Shown: positions 33,053 through 42,276 of the stretch, in pieces
Layout: each line of letters opens with the position of its first letter
How positions within the stretch are numbered: the stretch's first letter is position 1
Assembly (NCBI RefSeq): GCF_027925385.1
Contig: NZ_AP027142.1
Span: forward strand, 912,001-976,000
DNA: 64,000 nucleotides
Direction: 5' to 3'
DNA from: Methylocystis iwaonis
Lineage (GTDB): Bacteria > Pseudomonadota > Alphaproteobacteria > Rhizobiales > Beijerinckiaceae
Translations under genes and position numbers: made by a program
Notes under the pieces: model-generated
Told to the model about the DNA's origin: nothing
The model's database searches: none
The model's input: only the letters and a program-made list of their open reading frames with translations

Positions 33053-33529
33053 ATGGCTGGCGCTGCTCAGTATAGCGACGAGCGGGCGCGGGAGATCATT
33101 GCGGCCCATATGGGCCTCGAAGGACCTGCACTGCCCATATTGCATGCGCTTCAGGCTGAATTCGGCTATGTGCCGGATTCCGCGGTGAAGGAAATGGCGA
33201 CGGCGCTGAACATCAGCCGCGCCGAAATGCATGGCGTCGTCACCTTTTATCACGACTTCCACAGCGCCCCGCACGGCCGCCACACGCTGAAAATCTGCCG
33301 CGCCGAATCGTGCCAGTCGATGGGCGCCGAGAAGCAGGCCAACGACTTCCTCGCCCGCCAAAAGCTCGAATGGCATCAGACGACGCCCGACGGCTCCCTC
33401 ACGGTCGAGCCGGTCTATTGTCTGGGCCTGTGCGCCCATAGTCCGGCCGCCCTGTACGATGGCGAGCCGATTGGACAGGTCGACGCCGCGACGCTCGACG
33501 AGATCGTAGCAGAGGCGAAAGGCGAATGA
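33053..33529 (+). CDS. fdsG: NAD-dependent formate dehydrogenase, gamma subunit
   Basis: 158-residue NuoE-like subunit with a thioredoxin-fold [2Fe-2S] domain: ligands in 'AESCQSMGAEK' and 'YCLGLCAHSPAAL'. N-terminal helical part 'PILHALQAEFGYVPDSAVKE' is typical. It passes electrons between the FMN site on FdsB and the rest of the enzyme. ATG at 33053; ends in an ATGA overlap with fdsB. Confidence 0.95.
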   Translation: MAGAAQYSDERAREIIAAHMGLEGPALPILHALQAEFGYVPDSAVKEMATALNISRAEMHGVVTFYHDFHSAPHGRHTLKICRAESCQSMGAEKQANDFLARQKLEWHQTTPDGSLTVEPVYCLGLCAHSPAALYDGEPIGQVDAATLDEIVAEAKGE

Positions 33530-35076
33530 CCAAGATCTACATTCCGCTGGATATGGCCGCCGTGGCGATGGGCGCCGATCGCCTCGCCGCCGCCGTCGCC
33601 AAGGAGGCCGCCGCGCGCGGCCAGCAAGTCGAGATCGTGAGAAACGGCTCGCGCGGCATGCTCTGGCTCGAGCCCCTGATCGAGGTGGAGACGCCCGCGG
33701 GCCGTGTCGGTTACGGCCCCGCCAAGGTGAAGGACGTCGCCTCGCTGTTCGACGCGGGCTTCCTCACCGGCGGCGCGCATGCGCTGAGCATCGGGGTGGT
33801 CGAAGAGCACCCCTGGATGAAGCGCCAGAACCGCTTCACCTTCGTGCGCTGCGGCGTGATCGACCCGCTGTCGGTCGCCGACTATGAGGCGCATGACGGT
33901 TTCAAGGGTCTGAAACGCGCTTTCGAGATCGGCTCGGCTGCGATCGTCGACGAGGTCGCCAAGTCCGGCCTGCGCGGCCGTGGCGGCGCAGGCTTCCCGA
34001 CCGGCATCAAGTGGAAAACGGTCGCCGATTGCGCGCCCGGGCAAAAATATGTGGTCGTCAACGCCGACGAGGGCGACTCCGGCACTTTCGCCGACCGCAT
34101 GATCATGGAAGGCGATCCGCTCTCCCTCATCGAGGGCATGACCATCTGCGGCTATGCGATCGGCGCCTCCAAGGGCTACGTTTATCTGCGCTCGGAATAT
34201 CCGGTCGTCGCCAAGGTCTTCCAGGCTGCGATCGAGAAGGCGCGCGACGCCGGCTGGCTCGGCCAGAACATCAAGGGCTCTGGCTTCGATTTCGACGTCG
34301 AGCTGCGCATTGGCGCCGGCGCCTATGTCTGCGGCGAGGAGACGTCGCTGCTCGAAAGCCTCGAGGGCAAGCGCGGCATCGTGCGCGCCAAGCCGCCGCT
34401 GCCGGCCCATGTCGGCCTCTTCGGCAAGCCTACGGTCGTCAACAACGTCCTCTCCATGGCCACCGTGCCGATGATTCTGGAGAAGGGCGCGAAGCATTAC
34501 GCCGATCTCGGCGTCGGCCGTTCGCGCGGCACCATGCCGCTGCAGATCGCCGGCAATGTGAAATTCGGCGGCCTGTTCGAAACCGACTTCGGCATTCCGC
34601 TCGGCACGATCGTCAATGACATCGCCGGCGGCACGCGCACGGGCCGTCCGGTGAAAGCGGTGCAGGTCGGCGGTCCGCTCGGCGCCTATGTGCCTGTGTC
34701 GCTTTTCGACCTACCTTTCGACTACGAAGCTTTTGCGGCGAAAGACAGCCTGATCGGCCATGGCGGGCTCGTCGTGTTCGACGACACGATCGACATGCTG
34801 TGGATGGCGCGTTTCGGCATGGAATTCTGCGCGATCGAAAGCTGCGGAAAATGCACGCCTTGCCGTATCGGCTCGACGCGCGGCGTCGAGACGATCGACA
34901 AAATTCGCAATGGTCAGGATGTCGAGAAGAATATCGAGCTTCTCAAGGACCTCTGCCACACCATGAAGTTTGGCTCATTGTGTGCATTGGGCGGCTTCGC
35001 GCCGTATCCCGTCGAGAGCGCTCTACGCCATTTCCCAGAGGACTTCCGCAAGTCGGCCCTTGAAGCCGCTGAGTGA
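33526..35076 (+). CDS. fdsB: NAD-dependent formate dehydrogenase, beta subunit (diaphorase)
   Basis: 516 residues, a fusion of an N-terminal thioredoxin-like [2Fe-2S]-type domain (about 1-115) with a NuoF-like flavoprotein. The FMN/NADH region shows 'GLRGRGGAGFPTGIKWK' near residue 149 and 'NADEGDSGTFADR' further on; the [4Fe-4S] site is 'ESCGKCTPCRIGSTRG' near residue 437. It transfers electrons to NAD+. Spacing to fdsA is 10 bases. Confidence 0.95.
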   Translation: MTKIYIPLDMAAVAMGADRLAAAVAKEAAARGQQVEIVRNGSRGMLWLEPLIEVETPAGRVGYGPAKVKDVASLFDAGFLTGGAHALSIGVVEEHPWMKRQNRFTFVRCGVIDPLSVADYEAHDGFKGLKRAFEIGSAAIVDEVAKSGLRGRGGAGFPTGIKWKTVADCAPGQKYVVVNADEGDSGTFADRMIMEGDPLSLIEGMTICGYAIGASKGYVYLRSEYPVVAKVFQAAIEKARDAGWLGQNIKGSGFDFDVELRIGAGAYVCGEETSLLESLEGKRGIVRAKPPLPAHVGLFGKPTVVNNVLSMATVPMILEKGAKHYADLGVGRSRGTMPLQIAGNVKFGGLFETDFGIPLGTIVNDIAGGTRTGRPVKAVQVGGPLGAYVPVSLFDLPFDYEAFAAKDSLIGHGGLVVFDDTIDMLWMARFGMEFCAIESCGKCTPCRIGSTRGVETIDKIRNGQDVEKNIELLKDLCHTMKFGSLCALGGFAPYPVESALRHFPEDFRKSALEAAE

Positions 35077-35086
35077 GGTAGCCGCC

Positions 35087-37966
35087 ATGACGCTTATCAA
35101 AGAGACAGATTACGGGACGCCAGAGTCCAAGTCGGCGAACATGGTCACGCTGACCATCGACGGCAAGAGCGTCACTGTTCCCGAGGGAACCTCCATCATG
35201 CGCGCGGCGATGGAGGCCGGGACCGAGATCCCGAAGCTCTGCGCCACGGACAGCATCAAGGCTTTCGGCTCCTGCCGCCTCTGCGTGATCGAGGTCGAGG
35301 GCCGCAACGGCACGCCCGCTTCCTGCACCACGCCGGTCGCGCCGGGCATCTCCGTCAAGACCCAGACGCCGCGCCTTTCCGCCATCCGTCGCGGCGTGAT
35401 GGAGCTCTATATCTCCGACCATCCGCTCGACTGTCTGACCTGCGCCGCCAATGGCGATTGCGAGCTGCAGGATATGGCCGGCGCTGTCGGCCTGCGCGAC
35501 GTGCGTTATGGCTATGACGGCTCCAACCATGTCTTCGCCCGCAACAATGGCGAAGCCAATTTCAATTGGAAGCCGAAGGACGAGTCGAACCCGTACTTCA
35601 CCTATGACCCGGCGAAGTGCATCGTCTGTAACCGCTGCGTGCGCGCCTGCGAGGAAGTGCAGGGCACTTTCGCGCTGACGATCTCCGGACGCGGCTTCGA
35701 CTCGCGCGTTTCGCCCGGCATGGACGAAGCCTTCATGGAGTCGGAATGCGTCTCCTGCGGCGCTTGCGTGCAGGCCTGCCCGACGGCGACCCTCACCGAG
35801 AAGTCGGTCATCGCCATCGGCCAGCCGGAGCATTCCGCCGTCACCACCTGCGCCTATTGCGGCGTGGGCTGCACCTTCAAGGCCGAGATGCGCGGCGAAG
35901 AGCTCGTGCGCATGGTGCCCTGGAAGGACGGCAAGGCCAATCACGGCCATAGCTGCATCAAGGGCCGCTTCGCCTACGGCTACGCCCATCACGGCGACCG
36001 CATCCTCAATCCGATGATCCGCGAGTCGATCGATCAGCCGTGGCAGGTCGTCTCCTGGGATGAGGCTTTGACCTTCGCCGCCGACCGTCTGAAGGCGGTG
36101 CAGGCGAAATATGGCAAGGGCTCGGTCGGCGCCATCACCTCGTCGCGCTGCTCGAACGAAGAGACCTATCTCGTTCAGAAGCTCGTGCGCGCCGGCTTCG
36201 GCAACAACAACGTCGACACTTGCGCCCGCGTCTGCCATTCGCCGACCGGCTACGGCCTCAACCAGGCCTTCGGCACCTCGGCCGGCACGCAGGATTTCGA
36301 CTCGGTCGACGACTCCGACGTCATTCTCGTCATCGGCGCCAATCCGACCGACGCGCATCCGGTCTTCGGCTCGCGCATGAAGAAGCGCCTGCGCGAGGGC
36401 GCCAAGCTGATCGTCATCGATCCGCGCCGCACCGACCTGGTGCGTTCGCCCCATATCGCGGCGGACTTCCACCTGCCGCTCAAGCCCGGCACCAATGTCG
36501 CGATGGTCACGGCGCTCGCCCATGTCATCGTGACGGAAGGGCTCGTCAACGAAGAGTTCGTCCGCGCGCGCTGCGATTGGGACGAGTTCCAGGCTTGGGC
36601 CGACTTCGTGTCGCTCGACCGCAACAGCCCCGAGGCGCTGGAGTCGGTCATCGGCGTCAAGGCCGAAGACATCCGCGGCGCCGCGCGTCTTTATGCGACC
36701 GGCGGCAATGGGGCGATCTACTACGGTCTCGGCGTGACGGAGCACTCGCAGGGCTCCACCACGGTCATGGGCATCGCCAACCTCGCCATGGCGACCGGCA
36801 ATCTCGGCCGTCGCGGCGTCGGCGTGAACCCGCTGCGTGGCCAGAACAATGTGCAGGGCTCCTGCGACATGGGCTCGTTCCCGCACGAGCTGCCGGGCTA
36901 TCAGCACATTTCGGGCGAGGCGGCGCGCGCCGCTTTCGAGGCGGACTGGGGCGTCAAGCTCGACCCCGAGCCCGGCCTGCGCATCCCCAATATGTTCGAC
37001 GCGGCGGTTGAGGGCCGGTTCAAGGGCCTCTATCTGCAGGGCGAGGACATTCTGCAGTCCGATCCCGACACGCGCCATGTTTCGGCGGCTCTCGCCAATA
37101 TGGAAATCGTGATCGTGCAGGACCTGTTCCTGGTCGAATCCGCCCATTACGCCCATGTCTTCCTGCCGGGCTGCTCCTTCCTCGAGAAGGACGGCACCTT
37201 CACCAACGCCGAGCGCCGCATCCAGCGCATCCGCCAGGTGATGAGGCCTAAGAACGGCTACGGCGATTGGGAGATCACCCAGAACCTCGCCAATAAGCTC
37301 GGCCTGGGTTGGAGCTACGCGCATCCGTCCGAGATCATCGACGAGATCGCGCGGCTGACGCCCTCCTTCCGCAACGTCTCCTATACGATGCTGGAAGAGG
37401 TCGGCTCCGTGCAGTGGCCGTGCAACGACGCATCGCCGGACGGCATGCCGATCATGCACATCGAGGGCTTCGCGCGCGGCAAGGGCAAATTCGTCATCAC
37501 CGAATATGTGCCGACCGACGAGAAGGTCGGGCCGCGCTTCCCGCTGCTGCTGACGACGGGCCGCATCCTGTCGCAGTACAACGTCGGCGCGCAGACCCGC
37601 CGCACCGAGAACAGCCAATGGCATCCCGAGGACGTTCTCGAAATCCATCCGCATGACGCGGAGGATCGCGGCGTCGTCGAGGGCGATTGGGTGAAGGTCG
37701 CGAGCCGCGCCGGCGAGACGACGCTTCGCGTCAAGATCACCGATCGCGTGGCGCCGGGCGTGGTCTATACGACCTTCCATCATCCGCTCTGCAACACCAA
37801 TGTCGTGACCACCGACAATTCGGATTGGGCGACGAACTGCCCTGAATACAAAGTGACGGCCGTGCAGATCTCCAAGAGCAACGGCCCCACCGAGTTCCAG
37901 GAGAAGTATCGCGAGCTGTCCGAGTCCGCTCGGCGGATTGCGAGCACGATCGACGCGGCGGAATGA
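35087..37966 (+). CDS. fdsA: NAD-dependent formate dehydrogenase, alpha (molybdenum) subunit
   Basis: 959 residues. N-terminal [2Fe-2S] domain ('KLCATDS', 'GSCRLCVIEVEGR'), a His/Cys [4Fe-4S] region ('HPLDCLTCAANGDCELQ'), two [4Fe-4S] clusters ('CIVCNRCVRACEE', 'CVSCGACVQACPTATL'), the catalytic-domain cluster 'CAYCGVGCTFKAE', and the active-site segment 'DTCARVCHSPTGYGL' near residue 380 with Cys (not selenocysteine) as Mo ligand and the following His. C-terminal molybdopterin dinucleotide domain about 800-920. Oxidises formate to CO2 with two electrons passed to FdsB. Start at ATG 35087 with GAGGTAG ahead. Confidence 0.96.
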   Translation: MTLIKETDYGTPESKSANMVTLTIDGKSVTVPEGTSIMRAAMEAGTEIPKLCATDSIKAFGSCRLCVIEVEGRNGTPASCTTPVAPGISVKTQTPRLSAIRRGVMELYISDHPLDCLTCAANGDCELQDMAGAVGLRDVRYGYDGSNHVFARNNGEANFNWKPKDESNPYFTYDPAKCIVCNRCVRACEEVQGTFALTISGRGFDSRVSPGMDEAFMESECVSCGACVQACPTATLTEKSVIAIGQPEHSAVTTCAYCGVGCTFKAEMRGEELVRMVPWKDGKANHGHSCIKGRFAYGYAHHGDRILNPMIRESIDQPWQVVSWDEALTFAADRLKAVQAKYGKGSVGAITSSRCSNEETYLVQKLVRAGFGNNNVDTCARVCHSPTGYGLNQAFGTSAGTQDFDSVDDSDVILVIGANPTDAHPVFGSRMKKRLREGAKLIVIDPRRTDLVRSPHIAADFHLPLKPGTNVAMVTALAHVIVTEGLVNEEFVRARCDWDEFQAWADFVSLDRNSPEALESVIGVKAEDIRGAARLYATGGNGAIYYGLGVTEHSQGSTTVMGIANLAMATGNLGRRGVGVNPLRGQNNVQGSCDMGSFPHELPGYQHISGEAARAAFEADWGVKLDPEPGLRIPNMFDAAVEGRFKGLYLQGEDILQSDPDTRHVSAALANMEIVIVQDLFLVESAHYAHVFLPGCSFLEKDGTFTNAERRIQRIRQVMRPKNGYGDWEITQNLANKLGLGWSYAHPSEIIDEIARLTPSFRNVSYTMLEEVGSVQWPCNDASPDGMPIMHIEGFARGKGKFVITEYVPTDEKVGPRFPLLLTTGRILSQYNVGAQTRRTENSQWHPEDVLEIHPHDAEDRGVVEGDWVKVASRAGETTLRVKITDRVAPGVVYTTFHHPLCNTNVVTTDNSDWATNCPEYKVTAVQISKSNGPTEFQEKYRELSESARRIASTIDAAE

Positions 37967-38790
37967 CCGAGACGCCGTCGGCCACTCTTCGGGTAGAATG
38001 CCTGGCGCGCCGTCACGATGTGACGGCGCGCTCTTCACGCGTGATCCCCGAAGAAACGCCGATCGCCTTCACCTATGGCGGCTCAACCCATGCAGTGATG
38101 ATGGCGACGCCCGCCGATCTCGAAGATTTCGCGGTCGGCTTCGCCATCACCGAGGGGCTCATTGACGCGCCCGAGGACGCGGGCGAGGTCGAGATTGTTA
38201 CTTCGGACGCGGGCATCGAGCTGCGCACATGGCTCGGCGGCGGCCGGCAGGACGCTTATGCGGCGCGCAAGCGCTCCATGGCGGGGCCGACCGGTTGCGG
38301 GCTGTGCGGCATCGAGAGCCTGGAGGCGGCGACGCGCGCGCTGCCGACGCTCGACAATGCGCTCACGGTCGACGCCGAAGGATTGATCGCGGCGATGGAC
38401 CGGCTGCCCGGCGCGCAGAAGATCAATCAGGAAACGCGCGCGGTTCACGCCGCGGCTTTCTGGAGCCCCGCGTCCAACACGCTCATCGTGCGCGAGGACG
38501 TCGGGCGCCACAATGCGCTCGACAAGCTCGCTGGCGCGCTTGCGCGCCAAGGCCTCGCCGCGTCGCAGGGGGTAGTTTTGATGACGAGCCGCGTCTCCGT
38601 CGAGCTCGTACAAAAGGCCGCCCGCATCGGCGCGCCGATCATCGCGGCGGTGTCGGCGCCGACGGCCTTGGCTGTTCGCAGCGCCGAAAAATGCGGTATG
38701 ACGCTCGTGGCCGTGATGCGGGGCCGCGACTTCGAAATCTTCACCCATCCAGGACGCATCGTCGAACAGGTTTCCGCACATGTCGCATGA
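37963..38790 (+). CDS. fdhD: Formate dehydrogenase sulfurtransferase/chaperone FdhD (FdsC)
   Basis: 275 residues. FdhD family motifs 'EDFAVGFAITEGLI', 'GPTGCGLCGIES' (the CxxC loop that shuttles sulfur) and 'REDVGRHNALDKLAGA'. It delivers sulfur to the bis-MGD cofactor before insertion into FdsA and protects the cofactor. ATGA overlap with fdsA and an 11-base overlap with fdsD show tight coupling. Confidence 0.95.
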   Translation: MTETPSATLRVECLARRHDVTARSSRVIPEETPIAFTYGGSTHAVMMATPADLEDFAVGFAITEGLIDAPEDAGEVEIVTSDAGIELRTWLGGGRQDAYAARKRSMAGPTGCGLCGIESLEAATRALPTLDNALTVDAEGLIAAMDRLPGAQKINQETRAVHAAAFWSPASNTLIVREDVGRHNALDKLAGALARQGLAASQGVVLMTSRVSVELVQKAARIGAPIIAAVSAPTALAVRSAEKCGMTLVAVMRGRDFEIFTHPGRIVEQVSAHVA

Positions 38791-39004
38791 TTCAGTTGAG
38801 AAGCTCGTGAAAATGGCCAATCAGATCGGCTCCTTCTTCGGCGCGCAGAAGATCGGCGCCGCCGCCGGCATGGCCGAGCATTTGCGCAAGTTCTGGGCCC
38901 CCCATATGCGCGCGACGATTTCCGAGCATGTGAGCCATGGCGGCGCGGGCCTCGAGCCGATCGCGATCGAAGCGGTCAAGATTCTCCAGGCCGAAAAGAA
39001 GTAA
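38780..39004 (+). CDS. fdsD: Formate dehydrogenase delta subunit
   Basis: 74-residue accessory protein, 'LVKMANQIGSFFGAQ' and 'HLRKFWAPHMRATISEHV' being the conserved family segments. FdsD is needed for assembly or stability of the FdsABG complex. Last gene of the operon, followed by a terminator hairpin. Confidence 0.93.
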   Translation: MSHDSVEKLVKMANQIGSFFGAQKIGAAAGMAEHLRKFWAPHMRATISEHVSHGGAGLEPIAIEAVKILQAEKK

Positions 39005-39030
39005 GACGAACTGTCGCTAGACGAAGAAGC

Positions 39031-39061
39031 AGCGGCGCCGGCGATGCCGGGCCGCTCTTTT
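39031..39061 (+). terminator. Rho-independent terminator of the fds operon
   Basis: GC-rich stem AGCGGC..GCCGCT with an inner GCCGG..CCGGG pairing, followed directly by CTTTT, 27 bases after the fdsD stop. Confidence 0.8.
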
Positions 39062-39151
39062 CGTTTCTGCTACTGACGCCGAAAGTGATGGACGGAGCGC
39101 GCGCCATCCCTTAGCTCTTCGCCCGCAAGATTACTCATCAGAAAGTCCAGC

Positions 39152-39661
39152 ATGACCGACGCAATCTGCCCCTGCCGCGTAACCGACGCCGACAAGCGCG
39201 CCTATGCCGATTGCTGCAAGCCCTATCTTGAAGACGGCAAGTCGCCGCCGACGGCCGAAGCGCTGATGCGCTCGCGCTACACGGCCTTCACGCGCGCTGA
39301 CATCGATTATCTCGAAGAGACGCTCGCGCCCGGCACGCGCGACGATTTCGACCGCAAGGCGATCACCCATTGGTCGAAGCAATCGCAATGGCTCGGCCTC
39401 GAAGTGCTCTCCACCGAAGCGGGCGGCGAGAGTGACGACAGCGGCTTTGTCGAATTCGTCGCGAGCTTCACCATCGAAGGGCAACGCTACGACCATCGCG
39501 AGCGCTCGCTGTTCAAGAAGGTCGACGGCCGCTGGTATTTCCAGGAAGAGGCCAACCGCAAGAACGAGCCGATCGTGAAGGGCAAGCAGCCCGGCCGCAA
39601 CGATCCGTGCCCCTGCGGCTCCGGCAAGAAATATAAGAAGTGCTGCGGCGCCGCCGCGTAA
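39152..39661 (+). CDS. YchJ-family SEC-C motif protein
   Basis: 169 residues. N-terminal half-ribbon 'ICPCR....YADCCKPYL', central NTF2-like fold ('[20 protein letters not shown]', '[12 protein letters not shown]'), C-terminal SEC-C zinc motif '[18 protein letters not shown]'. YchJ proteins are conserved and cytoplasmic; a role in protein quality control is suspected but not shown here. Confidence 0.92.
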   Translation: MTDAICPCRVTDADKRAYADCCKPYLEDGKSPPTAEALMRSRYTAFTRADIDYLEETLAPGTRDDFDRKAITHWSKQSQWLGLEVLSTEAGGESDDSGFVEFVASFTIEGQRYDHRERSLFKKVDGRWYFQEEANRKNEPIVKGKQPGRNDPCPCGSGKKYKKCCGAAA

Positions 39662-39724
39662 TTAACGCCGGCGCGCCCTCATCCGACCCTCGCTAACGCG
39701 AGGGCCACCTTCTCCCGCAAGCGG

Positions 39725-41014
39725 CAGGGCTGTCCGGGGAATGAGTCGAAAGGTCGCGGGCGCATGCCCGGTTTTCCCGACGGTTGTCGGGTATTTTCCG
39801 GTTGTCGAGACTGGAAAAAAGGACCGGACATGCCCGTGCACTCTACTGTATTCGCCCAACTGCTCAAGCCGGTCGATCGGCGCGCCTTCAAGCAGATCGT
39901 CGAGCGGCATGGCGGCGACGCCTACGACAAATCCTTCAAGAGCTGGGATCACCTCGTCGCGCTCATCTACGCCCAGCTTGCCGGGGTCTCCAGCCTGCGC
40001 GCCCTCGTTCCCGCCTTCAACGCCGACGCGCGCGCGCATTATCACCTCGGGACGCGGCGGCTCGCGCGCACGACCCTTTCCGACGCCAACGCCCGCCGGC
40101 CCGTCGCCGTCTTCGCCGATCTCTTCGCCATGCTCTCCGGCGCGCTCGACCGTCATACGCGCCGGGAGGGCGCGGACATGATCCGCCTCATCGATTCGAC
40201 GCCCATCCCTTTGAGCAAATTCCTCGATTACGCCCGCTCCAACGGCCGCACTCACGGCCTCAAAATGCACGTGGTCCATGACCCGCGCGCCAATCGGCCC
40301 CTTCGCGCGGAAGTCACGCCCGCCAATGTGAACGACATAGAGATCGGCAAGAAAACCGATATCGAGCCGGGCGCCGCTTATGTCTTCGACAAAGGCTATT
40401 GCGACTATCGCTGGTGGACCGAGATCGCCGCGCAAGGCGCTTTCTTCGTCACCCGGCCGAAGGCGAACGCCCGCTTCCGGGCGATCGCCGCCCGCCCGCT
40501 CGACCCCGAAAGCGCGCGGGGCGACGGCTTCGCCGTGATCGCCGACGAGGAGGTGGCGCTGGCCAGCAAAGGCGATTCCAAGCTGCCCATGCCGCTGCGG
40601 CGCATCACCGTGGAAAGAGACGAGGCCAAAGGCCGCATCGTCCTCATCGTCAACGACATGCGCCGCCCGGCCGCGGAAATCGCCGCGCTCTACAAGGGCC
40701 GCTGGGCAATCGAGCTGCTGTTCCGTTGGATCAAGCAGCATCTCAACATCAAGAGCTTCATCGGCGAGGCCGAAAACGCCGTGCGCCTGCAGCTCTTCGC
40801 CGCGATGATCGCCTTCACCCTGCTGCGCATCGCCGCCTGCGTCCACAAGATCGACATGGCGGCACTGCGTTTCGCCGAGCTCGTCGGCCGCTTCCTCTTC
40901 GACCGCCGGCCGATCGCGCTTATCGACAAGCCGCCAATCAGGCCCAAGCCCGGCCGAGACTTCTCTAGTCTGCAGCTCCAGCTCGCGGCCCTATGATTTC
41001 CCCGGACAGCCCTG
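39725..41014 (+). mobile_element. IS4-family insertion sequence (1290 bp) with intact ends
   Basis: Perfect 17-base terminal inverted repeats CAGGGCTGTCCGGGGAA at 39725-39741 and its reverse complement at 40998-41014. A perfect 9-base target duplication CGCAAGCGG flanks it (39716-39724 and 41015-41023). It has interrupted a CTCCCGC-AAGCGGGAG palindrome. One transposase gene fills the element and the element appears intact. Confidence 0.95.
39830..40996 (+). CDS. Transposase, IS4 family with DUF4372 N-terminal domain
   Basis: 388 residues from the ATG at 39830. N-terminal DUF4372 part 'HSTVFAQLLKPVDRRAFKQI' and 'KSFKSWDHLVALIYAQLAGV', then a DDE domain: Asp in 'RLIDSTPIPL', Asp in 'YVFDKGYCDY', and Glu in 'YKGRWAIELLFRWIKQHL' (the Y-R-E-K signature of the IS4 group). 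No frameshift visible, so likely functional. It ends 2 bases before the right terminal repeat. Confidence 0.95.
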   Translation: MPVHSTVFAQLLKPVDRRAFKQIVERHGGDAYDKSFKSWDHLVALIYAQLAGVSSLRALVPAFNADARAHYHLGTRRLARTTLSDANARRPVAVFADLFAMLSGALDRHTRREGADMIRLIDSTPIPLSKFLDYARSNGRTHGLKMHVVHDPRANRPLRAEVTPANVNDIEIGKKTDIEPGAAYVFDKGYCDYRWWTEIAAQGAFFVTRPKANARFRAIAARPLDPESARGDGFAVIADEEVALASKGDSKLPMPLRRITVERDEAKGRIVLIVNDMRRPAAEIAALYKGRWAIELLFRWIKQHLNIKSFIGEAENAVRLQLFAAMIAFTLLRIAACVHKIDMAALRFAELVGRFLFDRRPIALIDKPPIRPKPGRDFSSLQLQLAAL

Positions 41015-41081
41015 CGCAAGCGGGAGAAGGAGAGAACACGAGGTTTCGGAACCTTGGAAATGATCTTTGAACGAGGCAACT

Positions 41082-41140
41082 CCTTCTCCCGCTCGCGGGA
41101 GAAGGTGGCCCCTGCGTTAGCAGGGGTCGGATGAGGGCGC
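41082..41140. repeat. Palindromic repeat (CTTCTCCCGC family)
   Basis: CCTTCTCCCGC-TCGCGGGAGAAGG hairpin plus a CCCCTGC-GTTAGCAGGGG stem, the same layout as at 19765-19882 and as the element split by the IS at 39725. Confidence 0.85.
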
Positions 41141-41145
41141 GCCGA

Positions 41146-41712
41146 TCACGCGACATGGCGGGGCAGGACCGCCTTCTCCCGCGCCAGCAGGACACGCTTG
41201 CGATCGGCTCCCCAGTGATAGCCGGAAAGGGCGCCATCGCTGCGCAGCACGCGATGGCAGGGGACCGCGACCGCCACAGGATTTGCGCCAATGGCGCTTC
41301 CCACCGCTCGCGTCGCTTTCGGCGCGCCGATGCGACGGGCGATCTCGCCATAGCTTGTCGTATGGCCCGGCGGGATCTCACGCAGCGCGGCCCAGACGCG
41401 GCGCTGGAACTCCGTGCCGCGCGCGTCGATCGGAAAGGCGACGGGGGAGTTGGGCCGTTCGATCATCGCCAACGCGGCGTCGACAAGCGCATCGCCATCC
41501 GCATCCTCGATCAGCAGGGCCTTTTTGAAACGCCTGCGAAGGTCGTCCTGCAGAACTTCGGCGTCGTCGCCGAGCAATATGGCGCAGACGCCTTTCTCGC
41601 TCACGGCGATCAGCGCCTTGCCGAGGCTGCATCTTCGCAGCGAATAATGGATCGTCTCTACCCCGGGCGTCGGAACCGCTAGCGGCGTCTCAAGCAGGCT
41701 TTGAGCTTTCAT
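41146..41712 (-). CDS. ogt: Methylated-DNA-protein-cysteine methyltransferase
   Basis: 188-residue DNA repair protein that removes alkyl groups from O6-alkylguanine. The acceptor Cys lies in 'VAVAVPCHRVLRSDGALSGY', and the helix-turn-helix region contains 'GTEFQRRVWAALREIPPGHT' and 'YGEIARRIGAPKATRAVGSA'. It has the short N-terminal domain of Ogt but no Ada regulatory part. Start at 41712 behind GGAAGG; a longer frame to 41739 is possible. Confidence 0.93.
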   Translation of the reverse strand: MKAQSLLETPLAVPTPGVETIHYSLRRCSLGKALIAVSEKGVCAILLGDDAEVLQDDLRRRFKKALLIEDADGDALVDAALAMIERPNSPVAFPIDARGTEFQRRVWAALREIPPGHTTSYGEIARRIGAPKATRAVGSAIGANPVAVAVPCHRVLRSDGALSGYHWGADRKRVLLAREKAVLPRHVA

Positions 41713-41747
41713 CGAAACCTTCCAACGTAAAGCGACCAACGGCTTAG

Positions 41748-42137
41748 CTAGTAACGACTTGGGTCTTGCGACGCGAGGGCGCTGAGCTCCTCGTCAGAGA
41801 ATAGCCTGGAACGGGCCAGGAATCTCTCCCCTGTGCCATTGTCCAGAGAAAACATGCCGCCCTGGCCCGGCACAACGTCGATGATGAGCTGCGTGTGTTT
41901 CCAGTAATCGAATTGCCCGCGCCCGATGTAGAAAGGCGCGCCGCCGATCTCGCCGAGCTTCACGTCATTGTCCCCCACGAGAAACTCGCACTCTGGATAG
42001 CACATGGGCGCCGAGCCGTCGCAGCAGCCGCCGGATTGGTGGAACAGGAGGGGGCCGTGCGCGCGGGTGAGGCGCTCGATGAGGGCGAGCGCGGTTTCGG
42101 TGGCGATGACTCTTTGGGGCTCGCGCGTTGAGTTCAA
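41748..42137 (-). CDS. DUF779 protein, usual partner of ExaC-type aldehyde dehydrogenase
   Basis: 129-residue protein with 'LLFHQSGGCCDGSAPMCYP', 'EIGGAPFYIGRGQFDYWKHT' and 'QLIIDVVPGQGGMFSLDNGT', the DUF779 signature. The conserved Cys residues suggest metal binding. In many proteobacteria the gene directly follows an aldehyde dehydrogenase gene; here that gene (43771-45288) is on the same strand but separated by an insertion sequence of 1462 bp, which may uncouple their expression. Confidence 0.92.
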   Translation of the reverse strand: MNSTREPQRVIATETALALIERLTRAHGPLLFHQSGGCCDGSAPMCYPECEFLVGDNDVKLGEIGGAPFYIGRGQFDYWKHTQLIIDVVPGQGGMFSLDNGTGERFLARSRLFSDEELSALASQDPSRY

Positions 42138-42276
42138 AGACCCCCTCCCTGTCCCTCCCCCGCCATAGGGCGTCTAAAAGACGCCCGTCTTTCGACGGGC
42201 TATGGCGGGAGAGGGGACGCTCGCGATCCGCATTCTTGATGAAGGCCGGGCTCTGCTCCCTCTCCCGCGAAGCGGG

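Noticed and set aside
34943..38038. 1031-codon minus-strand frame over fdsA
   Set aside because: Antisense to a clearly coding molybdenum subunit with all clusters intact; composition is that of a shadow frame.
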